Shown here piece after piece: positions 15,418 to 24,144 of a stretch of DNA of 51,712 nt. How positions within the stretch are numbered: the stretch's first letter is position 1; every line of letters begins with the position of its first letter. The stretch is from JAQVYV01 sp964507305 (GTDB taxonomy: Bacteria; Bacillota; Clostridia; Saccharofermentanales; UBA5734). The DNA lies in the NCBI GenBank assembly GCA_964507305.1, contig CAZDPQ010000002.1, forward strand, positions 1 through 51,712, in the 5' to 3' direction. The notes under the pieces are model-generated. The model was not told the DNA's origin. It saw only the letters and a list, made by a program, of their open reading frames with translations, and searched no databases. Both the position numbers and the translations under genes were made by a program.

Positions 15418-17916
15418 TCAATATTCAAGAATGTCGGTATCGGTGACCGGTTTTTCGGGATCTTCGGGGATCCGGAACGTCTTGATCTCGCATTTGCCGA
15501 AATCCGCGCGGAATCTCCGCCGGAGGGCCGGAAGTTCGATCTCCACATCGTCCGCGGGGCATCCGTCGGTCTCATGGCAGCGGAGGACGAAGCCGTCGCC
15601 ATCTTCAGCTCTTTTGAAAACAACTGCAGTTACCTGCTCAGATGATATGCGGATCCCTTCGAAGGATGAAGGCAAAGGTCCCCGGTGGTATGTCTCGACC
15701 ACCTGTTCGACCGGAGCGTTCAGCCCGCAGGCCTTGCGGACCGAGCGGCTCCCGCTCCATTCCCCTGTATGGGGCGATAAGACATAGGTGAATGTCTGGA
15801 TCCCCTGGTCAAGATGCTCCAGATACCGGTCATCAACATTTCCTCCGGTCGAATATGCCGGGCTGCGGGCTACGGTCATCCGCATGTCGTTGTCCTTGAC
15901 ATCGAATCCGTATTTGCAGTCGTTGAGAAGAGTCAGTCCGTACCGTCCGCCGCTCTCTGCAAGGGTCCCCGTTACGTCAAGCCACTGCTGGCCGGGTTCT
16001 TCCTGGCCGTTGACAGGCCGGCGGATAAAACCGTACGGGATCTCGTAGACGGCTTCCGGGCTGCTGACGCCGACCGGGAATGAGAGCTTGAGCATCTTGT
16101 ATTTTTCGCGCCAGTCAAGCCGCACGCGGACTTCCAGGTCCGGGCTCTCCTTATACAGCATGAACTCCTGGCGGATCTCCGACCGGTTGTACCGGCTGGT
16201 CACACGGATCCGGCTGCGCACCGGGCCGTCTTCGAGCCATTCGACCTCGGCATCCGAAAACACTCCGACCTGCTTGCGGTATTCGGAAAAGCCGCCCCAC
16301 GGCGAGCAGGGGTATTCGTCGACAGCGATCGGGACCGCCCCTTTGCCGGACAGGATGTCGACGCCGTTCCTTTTATCGAACCAGCGGCTGATATGGCCGG
16401 TATGCCGCTCGATCTCGAGGATCGCCCAATCGTTCTCGATCCTGCAGGGCGATCTGTCCGGCGGGATGCAGGGCTTATATGTCGGCATCCCCAGCGCCCT
16501 GAAAATCCAGAACACGGTATACCCCATCGCAGGGATGTCCCCGTAAAAGAGTGTTTCCCATTTGTCATAATCTTCCTGGGTGTGCGCGCCTCTCACATGC
16601 TGGATCTCGAGGATCTTCCCATCCCGGTCGGTCACTTTGCGCACGGTCTTGTTCACCTGGACAGGGATCCGCACCGACCAGGAATTCGGGTTGAACACCA
16701 CGACGGGAACCCCTTTGTTGTCCTGTTCCCAGATCCGGATGTCATCTTTCTTGTCAAGGCTTGTGACGCCCGCCACGGATGTGTCGATCGACCAGGAGAT
16801 TTTCTGCAGCGCATCGTTGAGGACTTTTGCGCCGCGGCTGAGCGATTCGCCGTACAGCTCCCGGATATCATCGTATGCGGACTCAATGCTGGTGCCGCAG
16901 TAGGCATCATGGAACTGATTGGACATGACATTTTTCCATGCTTCCGACAATTCACGCTGCCTGTCGGGATTTCCGCACAGGATGCCGGAAACGGCATGGA
17001 ACTTTTCCGCGGTCAGCAGACGGTTCTCCACACGACGGTTCAGCTTTTTGACTTCGGAGTGGGCGGAATAGCATCCGGTGGAGTGATGCTGGAAATCATC
17101 ATGATAGACCGGAAGAGCAAGGCCGTTCTCCCTGGCAGCACAGAAATACGCGTCGGGCGAACTGAAGAGGATCCGGTCTTTCCCATAAATGTCCTGATAA
17201 TGCATCAAATCGCGGATGCTCCGGATCGTCGGCCCGCCGCCGTGGTTCCCCACGCCGTAGAACACCATGAAATCCATGTCCTTTTCTTCCGCGAGCTTCA
17301 TGGTCGTGATGATTTTCTGCTTTTCGATGGAGCCTTCCGCTTCCGGGTCCAGCTCGCTGTCCCAGAAGGCATAGGAATGAGGAAGCCGGAATGTCATGAC
17401 GCGGCTGCCGTCTTCGCTTTCCCATTCGAAGAGATCGGGGATCCTTGCATTCTCACGCTTGTTCGGACGCATGAATACGTAATTCTCCATGCCGCTCTTG
17501 CGCAGGATCTGCGGCAGCATGCCGCTGTGGCCGAAGGAATCGAGATTGTATCCTGTCCTGGCCGTCACGCCGAATTTTTCTTTGAAATAGCGTTGGCTGT
17601 ACAGGCCGTGGCGCGCGTACGACTCACCGGACGCCAGATTGCAGTCCGGCTGGACCCACCAGCCGCCGACGATCACCCATCGCCCCTCCCGGACCCTTCG
17701 GCGGATCTCCTCGAACATTTCGGGGCAATTTTCTTCGACCCATTGGTAATACGAAGCGCCCGCGCAGCTGAAAATGAATTCAGGGAATTCGTTCATGCGG
17801 TCCAGGGCGGAACGGAATGTCGCCTTGATCTCGGCGTACCCTTCCTGCCAGCGCCAGAGCCAGATGTGGTCGATATGGGCGTTGCCCACCAGATAAAGTT
17901 TTCTACCCTTCTCCAT
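15418..17916 (-). CDS. Glycoside hydrolase family 38 alpha-mannosidase
   Basis: GH38 enzymes are zinc-dependent retaining alpha-mannosidases. The 832-residue protein has the zinc-site motif NAHIDHIWLW near its N-terminus (H14, D16) and the nucleophile in GYNLDSFGHSG (D126), counted from the ATG at 17916. The middle three-helix and C-terminal beta domains are present by length. There is no signal peptide, so it is cytosolic. A GTG three codons upstream overlaps the previous stop, but GGAAGG sits eight bases before the ATG at 17916. It is the last gene of the DUF975 - FAD oxidoreductase - mannosidase operon. Confidence 0.92.
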   Translation of the reverse strand: MEKGRKLYLVGNAHIDHIWLWRWQEGYAEIKATFRSALDRMNEFPEFIFSCAGASYYQWVEENCPEMFEEIRRRVREGRWVIVGGWWVQPDCNLASGESYARHGLYSQRYFKEKFGVTARTGYNLDSFGHSGMLPQILRKSGMENYVFMRPNKRENARIPDLFEWESEDGSRVMTFRLPHSYAFWDSELDPEAEGSIEKQKIITTMKLAEEKDMDFMVFYGVGNHGGGPTIRSIRDLMHYQDIYGKDRILFSSPDAYFCAARENGLALPVYHDDFQHHSTGCYSAHSEVKKLNRRVENRLLTAEKFHAVSGILCGNPDRQRELSEAWKNVMSNQFHDAYCGTSIESAYDDIRELYGESLSRGAKVLNDALQKISWSIDTSVAGVTSLDKKDDIRIWEQDNKGVPVVVFNPNSWSVRIPVQVNKTVRKVTDRDGKILEIQHVRGAHTQEDYDKWETLFYGDIPAMGYTVFWIFRALGMPTYKPCIPPDRSPCRIENDWAILEIERHTGHISRWFDKRNGVDILSGKGAVPIAVDEYPCSPWGGFSEYRKQVGVFSDAEVEWLEDGPVRSRIRVTSRYNRSEIRQEFMLYKESPDLEVRVRLDWREKYKMLKLSFPVGVSSPEAVYEIPYGFIRRPVNGQEEPGQQWLDVTGTLAESGGRYGLTLLNDCKYGFDVKDNDMRMTVARSPAYSTGGNVDDRYLEHLDQGIQTFTYVLSPHTGEWSGSRSVRKACGLNAPVEQVVETYHRGPLPSSFEGIRISSEQVTAVVFKRAEDGDGFVLRCHETDGCPADDVEIELPALRRRFRADFGKCEIKTFRIPEDPEKPVTDTDILEY

Positions 17917-17921
17917 GCCGA

Positions 17922-19355
17922 TCACCTTCCCTGTTCTTTTTCGATCCGCGACAGGATGCTCCGCGCGGCGATCACCCCGCTCGCGCCGGCCTGCGAGAGC
18001 CCGCGCGTGATGCCGGCGCCGTCCCCGACCGCGTACATGTTCCGGATCCCGGTCTCGAGTTCGCTGCTCAGGATGAGCCGTGAGCTGTAGAATTTGACTT
18101 CAACGCCGTAAAGCAGGGTGTCATGATTGGCTGTGCCCGGCGCAAGCTTGTCAAGCGTGTAGATCATTTCGATGATATTGTCCAGATGGCGCTTGGGCAG
18201 AACGAGACTGAGATCGCCCGGGGTGGCGTCGAGCGTGGGCTTCAGGAAGCCCTGCTCGAGCCGGTGCTGGTTCGTCCTCCTGCCGTCGATGAGGTCGCCG
18301 AACCGCTGGACGATCACTCCGCCGCCCAGGAGATTTGACAGCGTGGCGATACGCTTGCCGTACTGATACGGCTCCTTGAATGGCGATGTGAATTTATTGC
18401 TGACCAGCAGCGCAAAATTCGTATTCCCGCTGCGCATTTTCGGATCGGTGTAGCTGTGGCCATTCACGGTGATGATGCCGTCCGTGTTTTCGGTGACGAC
18501 ATAGCCGTATGGATTCATGCAGAACGTCCTGACGAGATCCTTGTATTGCCTGGTGCGGTACTGGAGCTTGGCTTCGTAGACAGCGTCGGTGATGTCCTTG
18601 TAAACGGCCGCCGGCACTTCCACGCGCACCCCGATGTCCACCTGGTTGTTGACCAGATCCATTGAGAGCTTGCGGCACTGTCCGGCAAACCATTCAGCCC
18701 CCGCCCTGCCCGGTGCCACGACAAGGTATCTGCAATGATACGGCCCGTCGCTGGTCTCGAGCGTGAATCCGTCGTTTTCCCTTTCGGACACGTCGATGCT
18801 GATGACCTTGGTGTTGCAGCGAAGGTCCAGATGCTCATGGAGCCAGCCGGACTGGGCGGTCAGGATCTCCCGGTTTCTTTCGGTTCCGAGATGCTTGCAC
18901 TTCGCGTCAAGCAGATGCAGGTCATATCCGAGCGCCCTCTGGCGAATGATGTCGGCAGCCGGCGTGTAGGTCGAGAAGACCTCGTCGGTCGCACCGAACC
19001 GTCGGTTGACCGAATCCACATACTCGATCATTTCCATTACCGTGGCGTCCGGAAGATAATCGGTCAGCCATCCTCCGAATTCCGTGGTGAAATTAAACTT
19101 GCCGTCGGAAAAGGCGCCCGCGCCGCCGAAGCCACGCATGATGGCACAGGATGTACAGTTGATGCAGCTGTCGGTCTTCTTGTCAACGATCGGGCAGGAC
19201 CTTCTGGCTATGTCGCTGCCCTGTTCCAGGATCGCGGTTTTCAGTCCGCTGCGGCTGGCCAGCTCATAGCCGGCGAAAATGCCCGAAACACCGCTGCCGA
19301 TGATGATGACATCATAATCTCTGTTCTGTCCGGAGATCGGTGGAGTGCTCTGCAT
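17922..19355 (-). CDS. FAD-dependent oxidoreductase (COG2509-like, uncharacterised)
   Basis: The protein has about 477 residues. Its N-terminus carries the dinucleotide-binding motif IIIGSGVSGIFAGYE. A cysteine group CPIVDKKTDSCINCTSC follows, and then MRGFGGAGAFSDGKFNFT, typical of this class of predicted FAD dehydrogenases. The C-terminus has YAVGDGAGITRGLSQAGASG, the usual second FAD contact. No substrate is known for the family. An in-frame GTG at 19364 is an alternative start; GGGGTG precedes the ATG at 19355. It starts 16 bp after the DUF975 gene and ends 5 bp before the mannosidase start, so the three are co-transcribed. Confidence 0.85.
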   Translation of the reverse strand: MQSTPPISGQNRDYDVIIIGSGVSGIFAGYELASRSGLKTAILEQGSDIARRSCPIVDKKTDSCINCTSCAIMRGFGGAGAFSDGKFNFTTEFGGWLTDYLPDATVMEMIEYVDSVNRRFGATDEVFSTYTPAADIIRQRALGYDLHLLDAKCKHLGTERNREILTAQSGWLHEHLDLRCNTKVISIDVSERENDGFTLETSDGPYHCRYLVVAPGRAGAEWFAGQCRKLSMDLVNNQVDIGVRVEVPAAVYKDITDAVYEAKLQYRTRQYKDLVRTFCMNPYGYVVTENTDGIITVNGHSYTDPKMRSGNTNFALLVSNKFTSPFKEPYQYGKRIATLSNLLGGGVIVQRFGDLIDGRRTNQHRLEQGFLKPTLDATPGDLSLVLPKRHLDNIIEMIYTLDKLAPGTANHDTLLYGVEVKFYSSRLILSSELETGIRNMYAVGDGAGITRGLSQAGASGVIAARSILSRIEKEQGR

Positions 19356-19371
19356 GGTACGCACCCCGGTC

Positions 19372-20256
19372 TCAGGAAGGAAGCGCCTGCGCTGTTTCCG
19401 AAGAAAACGCCTGCGCTGTTTCCGAAGGTACGCTCACCGCGACATATCCGAGTTCTTCCATCGTGCAGAGCCCCTTCTCCACGGCCTCTCGCTTGATGGC
19501 ATCATAAACTTCGGCATAAACGGCATAATAATAGGGGACCACGCCGAACAGGCCGATCCCGCAAGCAATGTTGCCCAGAAGGAACCAGCCGGCGAACGAG
19601 AGGTCGAGAACAAACAGATCCAGCCTGTGCCCTTTCGTCATGTCGATGCTGAGCCTCAGCGCTCTCCGCGCTCCGATGCGGGGATTGTCCGCGAGGATAA
19701 AAGGCGTCATCCTGTATGCGTAGAAACGGAAGACAGCCGGAATGTACAGCAGGAGCGACCAGAGGAAAATCCAAACCGAATAATACAGCATGGCGGCGGT
19801 CGTCGCGCCGTAGGAATGCCTTCTGAACGGGGTAAAACACAGGTTCGTCTTTATCGTGCGGTCTTCCCTGGCCCGGATATACCATCGCATGATCCCTACC
19901 TGGAGAGGCTTCATGATAAGGATCGAGATCAGGATCGTACAGATGAACATGAATAGGTAGGGGATCAGGAAAGATGCCAGCAGAGATCCGATATCCGATT
20001 GGTTGAGCACATTCAGAAAATCCTGGAATGTCTGAGGGTTGGCTTCCGTCAGGCGATCGAAAAAACCGCCGGGGACCGTCCCGCCGATGATCCCGCCGAA
20101 TGTGAATATGAATAGAAGGATCTCGTAGATCACGGAAATGGGAATGTTGACGATAAAGGAAACCAGAAACGGGATCAGCGATACGCCGAGATAGGTCCAG
20201 TAGCGCCCGCGCATCTGGGCTTTCGCCCGGTCCTTAAGCTCTGTTCTTGTCCACAT
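19372..20256 (-). CDS. DUF975 family integral membrane protein
   Basis: The protein has 294 residues and starts MWTRTELKDRAKAQMRGRYW, the usual opening of DUF975 proteins. About six hydrophobic segments follow, the first right after the start motif. The ATG at 20256 has GGGAGGA about six bases upstream; a longer in-frame extension has no site and no similarity. Function is unknown. The last 20 residues contain two copies of an SETAQA unit, caused by a 24-bp DNA repeat. First gene of the operon with the FAD oxidoreductase and GH38. Confidence 0.82.
   Translation of the reverse strand: MWTRTELKDRAKAQMRGRYWTYLGVSLIPFLVSFIVNIPISVIYEILLFIFTFGGIIGGTVPGGFFDRLTEANPQTFQDFLNVLNQSDIGSLLASFLIPYLFMFICTILISILIMKPLQVGIMRWYIRAREDRTIKTNLCFTPFRRHSYGATTAAMLYYSVWIFLWSLLLYIPAVFRFYAYRMTPFILADNPRIGARRALRLSIDMTKGHRLDLFVLDLSFAGWFLLGNIACGIGLFGVVPYYYAVYAEVYDAIKREAVEKGLCTMEELGYVAVSVPSETAQAFSSETAQALPS
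19384..19427. repeat. 20-bp direct repeat, 24-bp period
   Basis: The 20-mer at 19384-19403 recurs exactly at 19408-19427. The period of eight codons keeps the DUF975 reading frame. It looks like a recent duplication at the gene end. Confidence 0.85.
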
Positions 20257-20390
20257 AGGATGTCCTCCCTGCCTGCCCTGTCCCCTGCGCACCGCTCCGC
20301 AGCATATGCGCGGACGGCGGACCACCGCCGTTACAGCAATCATTATTATGGAACAGTTTGAAATAAATTGCAAACGGATTTCACCCTTTT

Positions 20391-20399
20391 TGGTATAAT
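20391..20399 (+). promoter_or_regulatory. Extended -10 promoter of argJ
   Basis: TGG-TATAAT forms an extended -10 element (TATAAT 20394-20399). The nearest -35-like TTGCAA (20368-20373) is 20 bp away, so the extended -10 probably compensates. Confidence 0.6.
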
Positions 20400-20428
20400 G
20401 GATTCAAATTCAGGACGGGAGCAAAATT

Positions 20429-21652
20429 ATGTCGGAAGAAATGCAGATCGTGGACGGAGCCATCAATTCGCCGAAGGGTTTTTACGCATCAGGCGTCGCC
20501 TGCGGGCTCAAGAAAACCGGGGATCTTGACCTTGCCCTGGTCGTCTCCGAAGTCCCCGCAGACGCTTGCGGTGTTTTTACGCAAAATCTGGTCAAGGGGC
20601 ATTCGCTGAAATGGTCGATGGATGTGATCGGGCGGTCAAAAGCACGTGCCGTCGTCGTCAACAGCGGAAACGCCAATGCCTGCCTCGGGGCACGCGGTGA
20701 TGCGGACGCCCGCGAGATAGCCTCGGTCCTGGCCGGACACCTGTCCTGCGGACCGGAGAATGTCCTGACCGGATCGACCGGGGTGATCGGCCGCCCGCTT
20801 CCGATGGACAAGATCCGGAGCGGCATCCTCAAGGCGGTCTCTTCCCTTGGCGCCGGCGAGGAGTCCGGGCATCTTGCCGAACTCGCGATCATGACGACCG
20901 ATACGGTCCCCAAGGAGCACTGTGTCCGTTTCCGGGCGGGCGATTCCGTTGTGACGGTCGCCGGAATGGCCAAGGGATCCGGTATGATCCATCCGAACAT
21001 GGCCACCATGATCGGCATCCTCACGACCGACTGTTCGATCGACCCCGTGCTGATGAAGGAAGCTTTGTCCGAAGTCACCGGACGCAGCTTCAACCGGGTC
21101 TGCGTCGACGGGGACACCAGTGTATGCGACATGGTCATCCTTCTTGCCAACGGTCAGGCGGGTAACATCCGGATCGAATCACGAGATTCGAAGGAATACC
21201 GCAGGTTTCTCAAGGGGCTCGAGACGGTTTGCGTTGGACTTGCCCGGGAGATCGCCGCGGACGGCGAAGGAGCGACCAAATTGCTCGAGGTCCGGGTCCT
21301 TCATGCCGGTACGCCGGAGGATGCGCTGAAGATCCTGCAGGCGGTCGCGAAATCCCCGCTGGTCAAGACCACGATGTTCGGCGAAGACGCCAACTGGGGC
21401 CGCATCCTGACAGCCGCCGGGTATTCCGGTGCGAGTTTCGACCCCGGCCGGGTAACGATCATGCTCGGCAATCTGACGGTGTGTTCCGGCGGGACAGCGG
21501 TGGATTTCGACGAAGCCAGGGCTGCGGAGATCCTGGCTGAGCATGAGATCCTCATCACCATCGATCTCAAAGATGGGACATACAGCGACACGATCTGGAC
21601 ATGCGACCTGACCTACGACTATATCAAGATCAACGGAAGCTACCGCACCTGA
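20429..21652 (+). CDS. argJ: Bifunctional ornithine acetyltransferase / N-acetylglutamate synthase ArgJ
   Basis: ArgJ moves the acetyl group from N-acetylornithine to glutamate in arginine synthesis; bifunctional forms also use acetyl-CoA. The 407-residue precursor contains the autocleavage motif KGSGMIHPNMATMIGILTTD. Cleavage occurs between Ala and Thr, and the Thr becomes the nucleophile of the beta chain. The C-terminus GTYSDTIWTCDLTYDYIKINGSYRT is typical. It stands alone, away from other arg genes, and is divergent from the DUF975 operon. Mono- or bifunctional status cannot be told from sequence by eye. Confidence 0.95.
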   Translation: MSEEMQIVDGAINSPKGFYASGVACGLKKTGDLDLALVVSEVPADACGVFTQNLVKGHSLKWSMDVIGRSKARAVVVNSGNANACLGARGDADAREIASVLAGHLSCGPENVLTGSTGVIGRPLPMDKIRSGILKAVSSLGAGEESGHLAELAIMTTDTVPKEHCVRFRAGDSVVTVAGMAKGSGMIHPNMATMIGILTTDCSIDPVLMKEALSEVTGRSFNRVCVDGDTSVCDMVILLANGQAGNIRIESRDSKEYRRFLKGLETVCVGLAREIAADGEGATKLLEVRVLHAGTPEDALKILQAVAKSPLVKTTMFGEDANWGRILTAAGYSGASFDPGRVTIMLGNLTVCSGGTAVDFDEARAAEILAEHEILITIDLKDGTYSDTIWTCDLTYDYIKINGSYRT

Positions 21653-21683
21653 GAAGCTGTCAAGCCGGCAGGGAGAACACGGA

Positions 21684-24086
21684 TCACAGAGTGTCGAAGG
21701 CGACCGCGCCGCCGCGCATGACCGCGGATACGCCGATCACGCCGGCAAGCGACCCCCGCAGGGTCATGTCGGTCAGCGGGTCTTCGATGTACCGGCGTAT
21801 CGTCTTGCGGAGCGGCCGCGCGCCGAACTTACTGTCGTACCCCTTTTCGGTGAGAAAATCCTTCACCTCGTCCGTCACGATGAAGCGGATCTTTTTTGCC
21901 GCCATCGATTCATAGATCTCTTTCATCATCAGGTCGCAGATCTTCCGCAGCTCTTCCCGGGTCAGTTCGCTGAAGATGATGATCTCATCGATCCGGTTGA
22001 GGAATTCCGGCCTGAAAATGTCCTTGAGGATGGACTCGACCCTGCTCTCCAGGGCATCGCGGGTGCCGGCACCGAATCCGATCGCGTTGTTCTTCAGAGA
22101 CGTGCCGGCGTTGGATGTCATGACGATGACCGTATTTTCAAAATTGACGACACGCCCGTGGCTGTCGGTCAGCCTGCCGTCGTCAAGGATCTGCAGCAGC
22201 ATGTTGAATACATCCGGGTGGGCTTTCTCGATCTCGTCGAGCAGGATCACGCTGTACGGATTGCGGCGGATCTTCTCCGTCAGCTGCCCGCCATCGTCGA
22301 AACCGACATAGCCGGGCGGCGAGCCGATCAGCTTGCTGACCGTGTGGGCCTCCATGAATTCCGACATGTCGAAACGGACCATGTTGTTCTCCGATCCGAA
22401 GAGCGCCCAGGCCAGCGCTTTGACCAATTCGGTCTTGCCGACGCCGGTCGGGCCGACGAAAATGAACGACGAAGGCTTATGCTTTCGCGCGAAGCCGGCC
22501 CGGTTCCTGCGGATCGCTCCGGCAAGCGCCCTGACGGCTGCGTCTTGTCCGATGACCCTCTCGTGCAGCCGCTCCTCGAGATTCAGCAGCTTGTCCGACT
22601 CGCTTTCGCTGACCCTCTGGACAGGGATCCCCGTCCACATCTCGACGACCCGCGCAATGTCCTCGGTCGTGATCACGACAGGCTGATAGCCGCTCTCCAG
22701 TTCATCGCAGCGCTCCTGCTCCCTGCAAAGCTTGGCCTTGATATCCGCCTGGTACTCATACAGCTTCACATCGTCCCGACGCTCTTCGAGCATGGTCTCG
22801 ATCGTCCGGCGCGAGCTTTCGAGGGACTCGATCCGGGCCTTGACATCATAGATCTCGTTACGGTTCCGGTCCTCGAGATTGGCTCTCGATCCCGCCTCAT
22901 CCAGCAGATCGATGGCCTTGTCGGGGAGATACCGATCCGTGATGTAGCGCTCGGAAAGGACGACCGCCGCTTCGATCACGCTGTCGTCATACACCACGCC
23001 GTGGTGCTCCTCATAATAGTCCTTCACGCCCTTGAGGATCTCGATCGATTCCTCCACGCTGGGCTCCTTGACGATAACCTGCTGGAACCTTCGTTCCAGG
23101 GCGGAATCCTTCTCGATGAAGCGCCGGTATTCGTCCAGCGTCGTGGATCCGAGGACCTTGATGTCACCCTTGGCAAGGGCCGGCTTGAGGATGTTGGCGG
23201 CATTCATCGCGCCCTCGGCATCCCCCGCCCCCATGATGTTGTGCAGTTCGTCGATCACGAGAACGATGTTCCCGGCCTTGCGCGCTTCATCGACGACCCC
23301 TTTCATCCGGCTCTCGAACTGCCCCCGGAACTGCGTCCCCGCGACCATCGCGGTGAGATCCAGCAGATACACCTCGAGGTTCCTGAGCTTGACCGGCACC
23401 CGACCTTCGGAGATGCGGACGGCAAGCCCTTCGGCAATCGCCGTCTTTCCGACACCGGGCTCGCCGAGCAGCACGGGGTTGTTCTTCGTTCGCCGGTTGA
23501 GGATCTGGATGACCCGTTCCAGTTCACCCTCTCTGCCGACGATCCGGTCGACCCGGCCCTCTGCAGCCTTCATGGTAAGGTTGCTTCCGAATTGCTCGAG
23601 GTATTTGCGCTTGGGATTGGCTTTCGGCGGCTCTTTCTCCGTGATGATCTTGCGCCGGGGCTCCCCCTCTTTCACCGGCAGCTCGTCCGCGGATTCCTCA
23701 CCGCCTGAAATGGCGGTCGCCGCAGGCAGGAGCGGTCCGGTGTCGGCATCCGCGCCGTCGCGCAGGGCATCCGGCTCCTCCATATCGCCCGGGCTGCCGA
23801 TATCGGAAAAAGACGCGTCGCCGTCCAGCGAACTCTCGATCAGCGATTTGAGAAAATGATCCGGCGTCTCGAAGCTTGAATTCTCCATGACGGTGTTCAG
23901 CCGTTCGGTGATCTCGTCGATATTGGATTCGTTGACCCCGGCTTTGGAAAATATATCATCCATGGCTCCGAGCCCGGACTTGTAAGCGCATTTGAGGCAC
24001 AGGCCTTCGTTGTACTTCCGGCCATTCTCAAAACGGGTAGTAAATACCACAGCCATGTTTTTTTTGCATACGGAGCATTTTGTCAT
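21684..24086 (-). CDS. clpE: ClpE-like Clp protease ATP-binding subunit
   Basis: This 800-residue class I Clp/Hsp100 unfoldase feeds substrates to ClpP. The N-terminus has a C4 zinc finger (CSVC near residues 4-7 and CLKC near 35-38) instead of the Clp_N repeats of ClpC, which points to ClpE. An acidic linker of about 100 residues follows. AAA domain 1 has GEPGVGKTAIAEG, a short middle coiled-coil domain comes next, and AAA domain 2 has GPTGVGKTELVKALAW. The gene lies 58 bp downstream of uvrA on the same strand and converges with argJ. No CtsR binding repeat was seen upstream. Confidence 0.9.
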   Translation of the reverse strand: MTKCSVCKKNMAVVFTTRFENGRKYNEGLCLKCAYKSGLGAMDDIFSKAGVNESNIDEITERLNTVMENSSFETPDHFLKSLIESSLDGDASFSDIGSPGDMEEPDALRDGADADTGPLLPAATAISGGEESADELPVKEGEPRRKIITEKEPPKANPKRKYLEQFGSNLTMKAAEGRVDRIVGREGELERVIQILNRRTKNNPVLLGEPGVGKTAIAEGLAVRISEGRVPVKLRNLEVYLLDLTAMVAGTQFRGQFESRMKGVVDEARKAGNIVLVIDELHNIMGAGDAEGAMNAANILKPALAKGDIKVLGSTTLDEYRRFIEKDSALERRFQQVIVKEPSVEESIEILKGVKDYYEEHHGVVYDDSVIEAAVVLSERYITDRYLPDKAIDLLDEAGSRANLEDRNRNEIYDVKARIESLESSRRTIETMLEERRDDVKLYEYQADIKAKLCREQERCDELESGYQPVVITTEDIARVVEMWTGIPVQRVSESESDKLLNLEERLHERVIGQDAAVRALAGAIRRNRAGFARKHKPSSFIFVGPTGVGKTELVKALAWALFGSENNMVRFDMSEFMEAHTVSKLIGSPPGYVGFDDGGQLTEKIRRNPYSVILLDEIEKAHPDVFNMLLQILDDGRLTDSHGRVVNFENTVIVMTSNAGTSLKNNAIGFGAGTRDALESRVESILKDIFRPEFLNRIDEIIIFSELTREELRKICDLMMKEIYESMAAKKIRFIVTDEVKDFLTEKGYDSKFGARPLRKTIRRYIEDPLTDMTLRGSLAGVIGVSAVMRGGAVAFDTL

Positions 24087-24144
24087 CGGTTCGTGCCTTT
24101 CGCATCCTGTGCCGCGGCATCACGTCCGCGGGATCTGTATATTT

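Noticed and set aside
16393..18090. Plus-strand open frame of 565 codons opposite GH38
   Set aside because: Antisense to the mannosidase, with biased composition and no recognisable domain or ribosome-binding site.
22158..23708. Plus-strand open frame of 516 codons opposite clpE
   Set aside because: Antisense shadow of a conserved Clp ATPase; rich in Asp, Arg and Leu from reversed codons.
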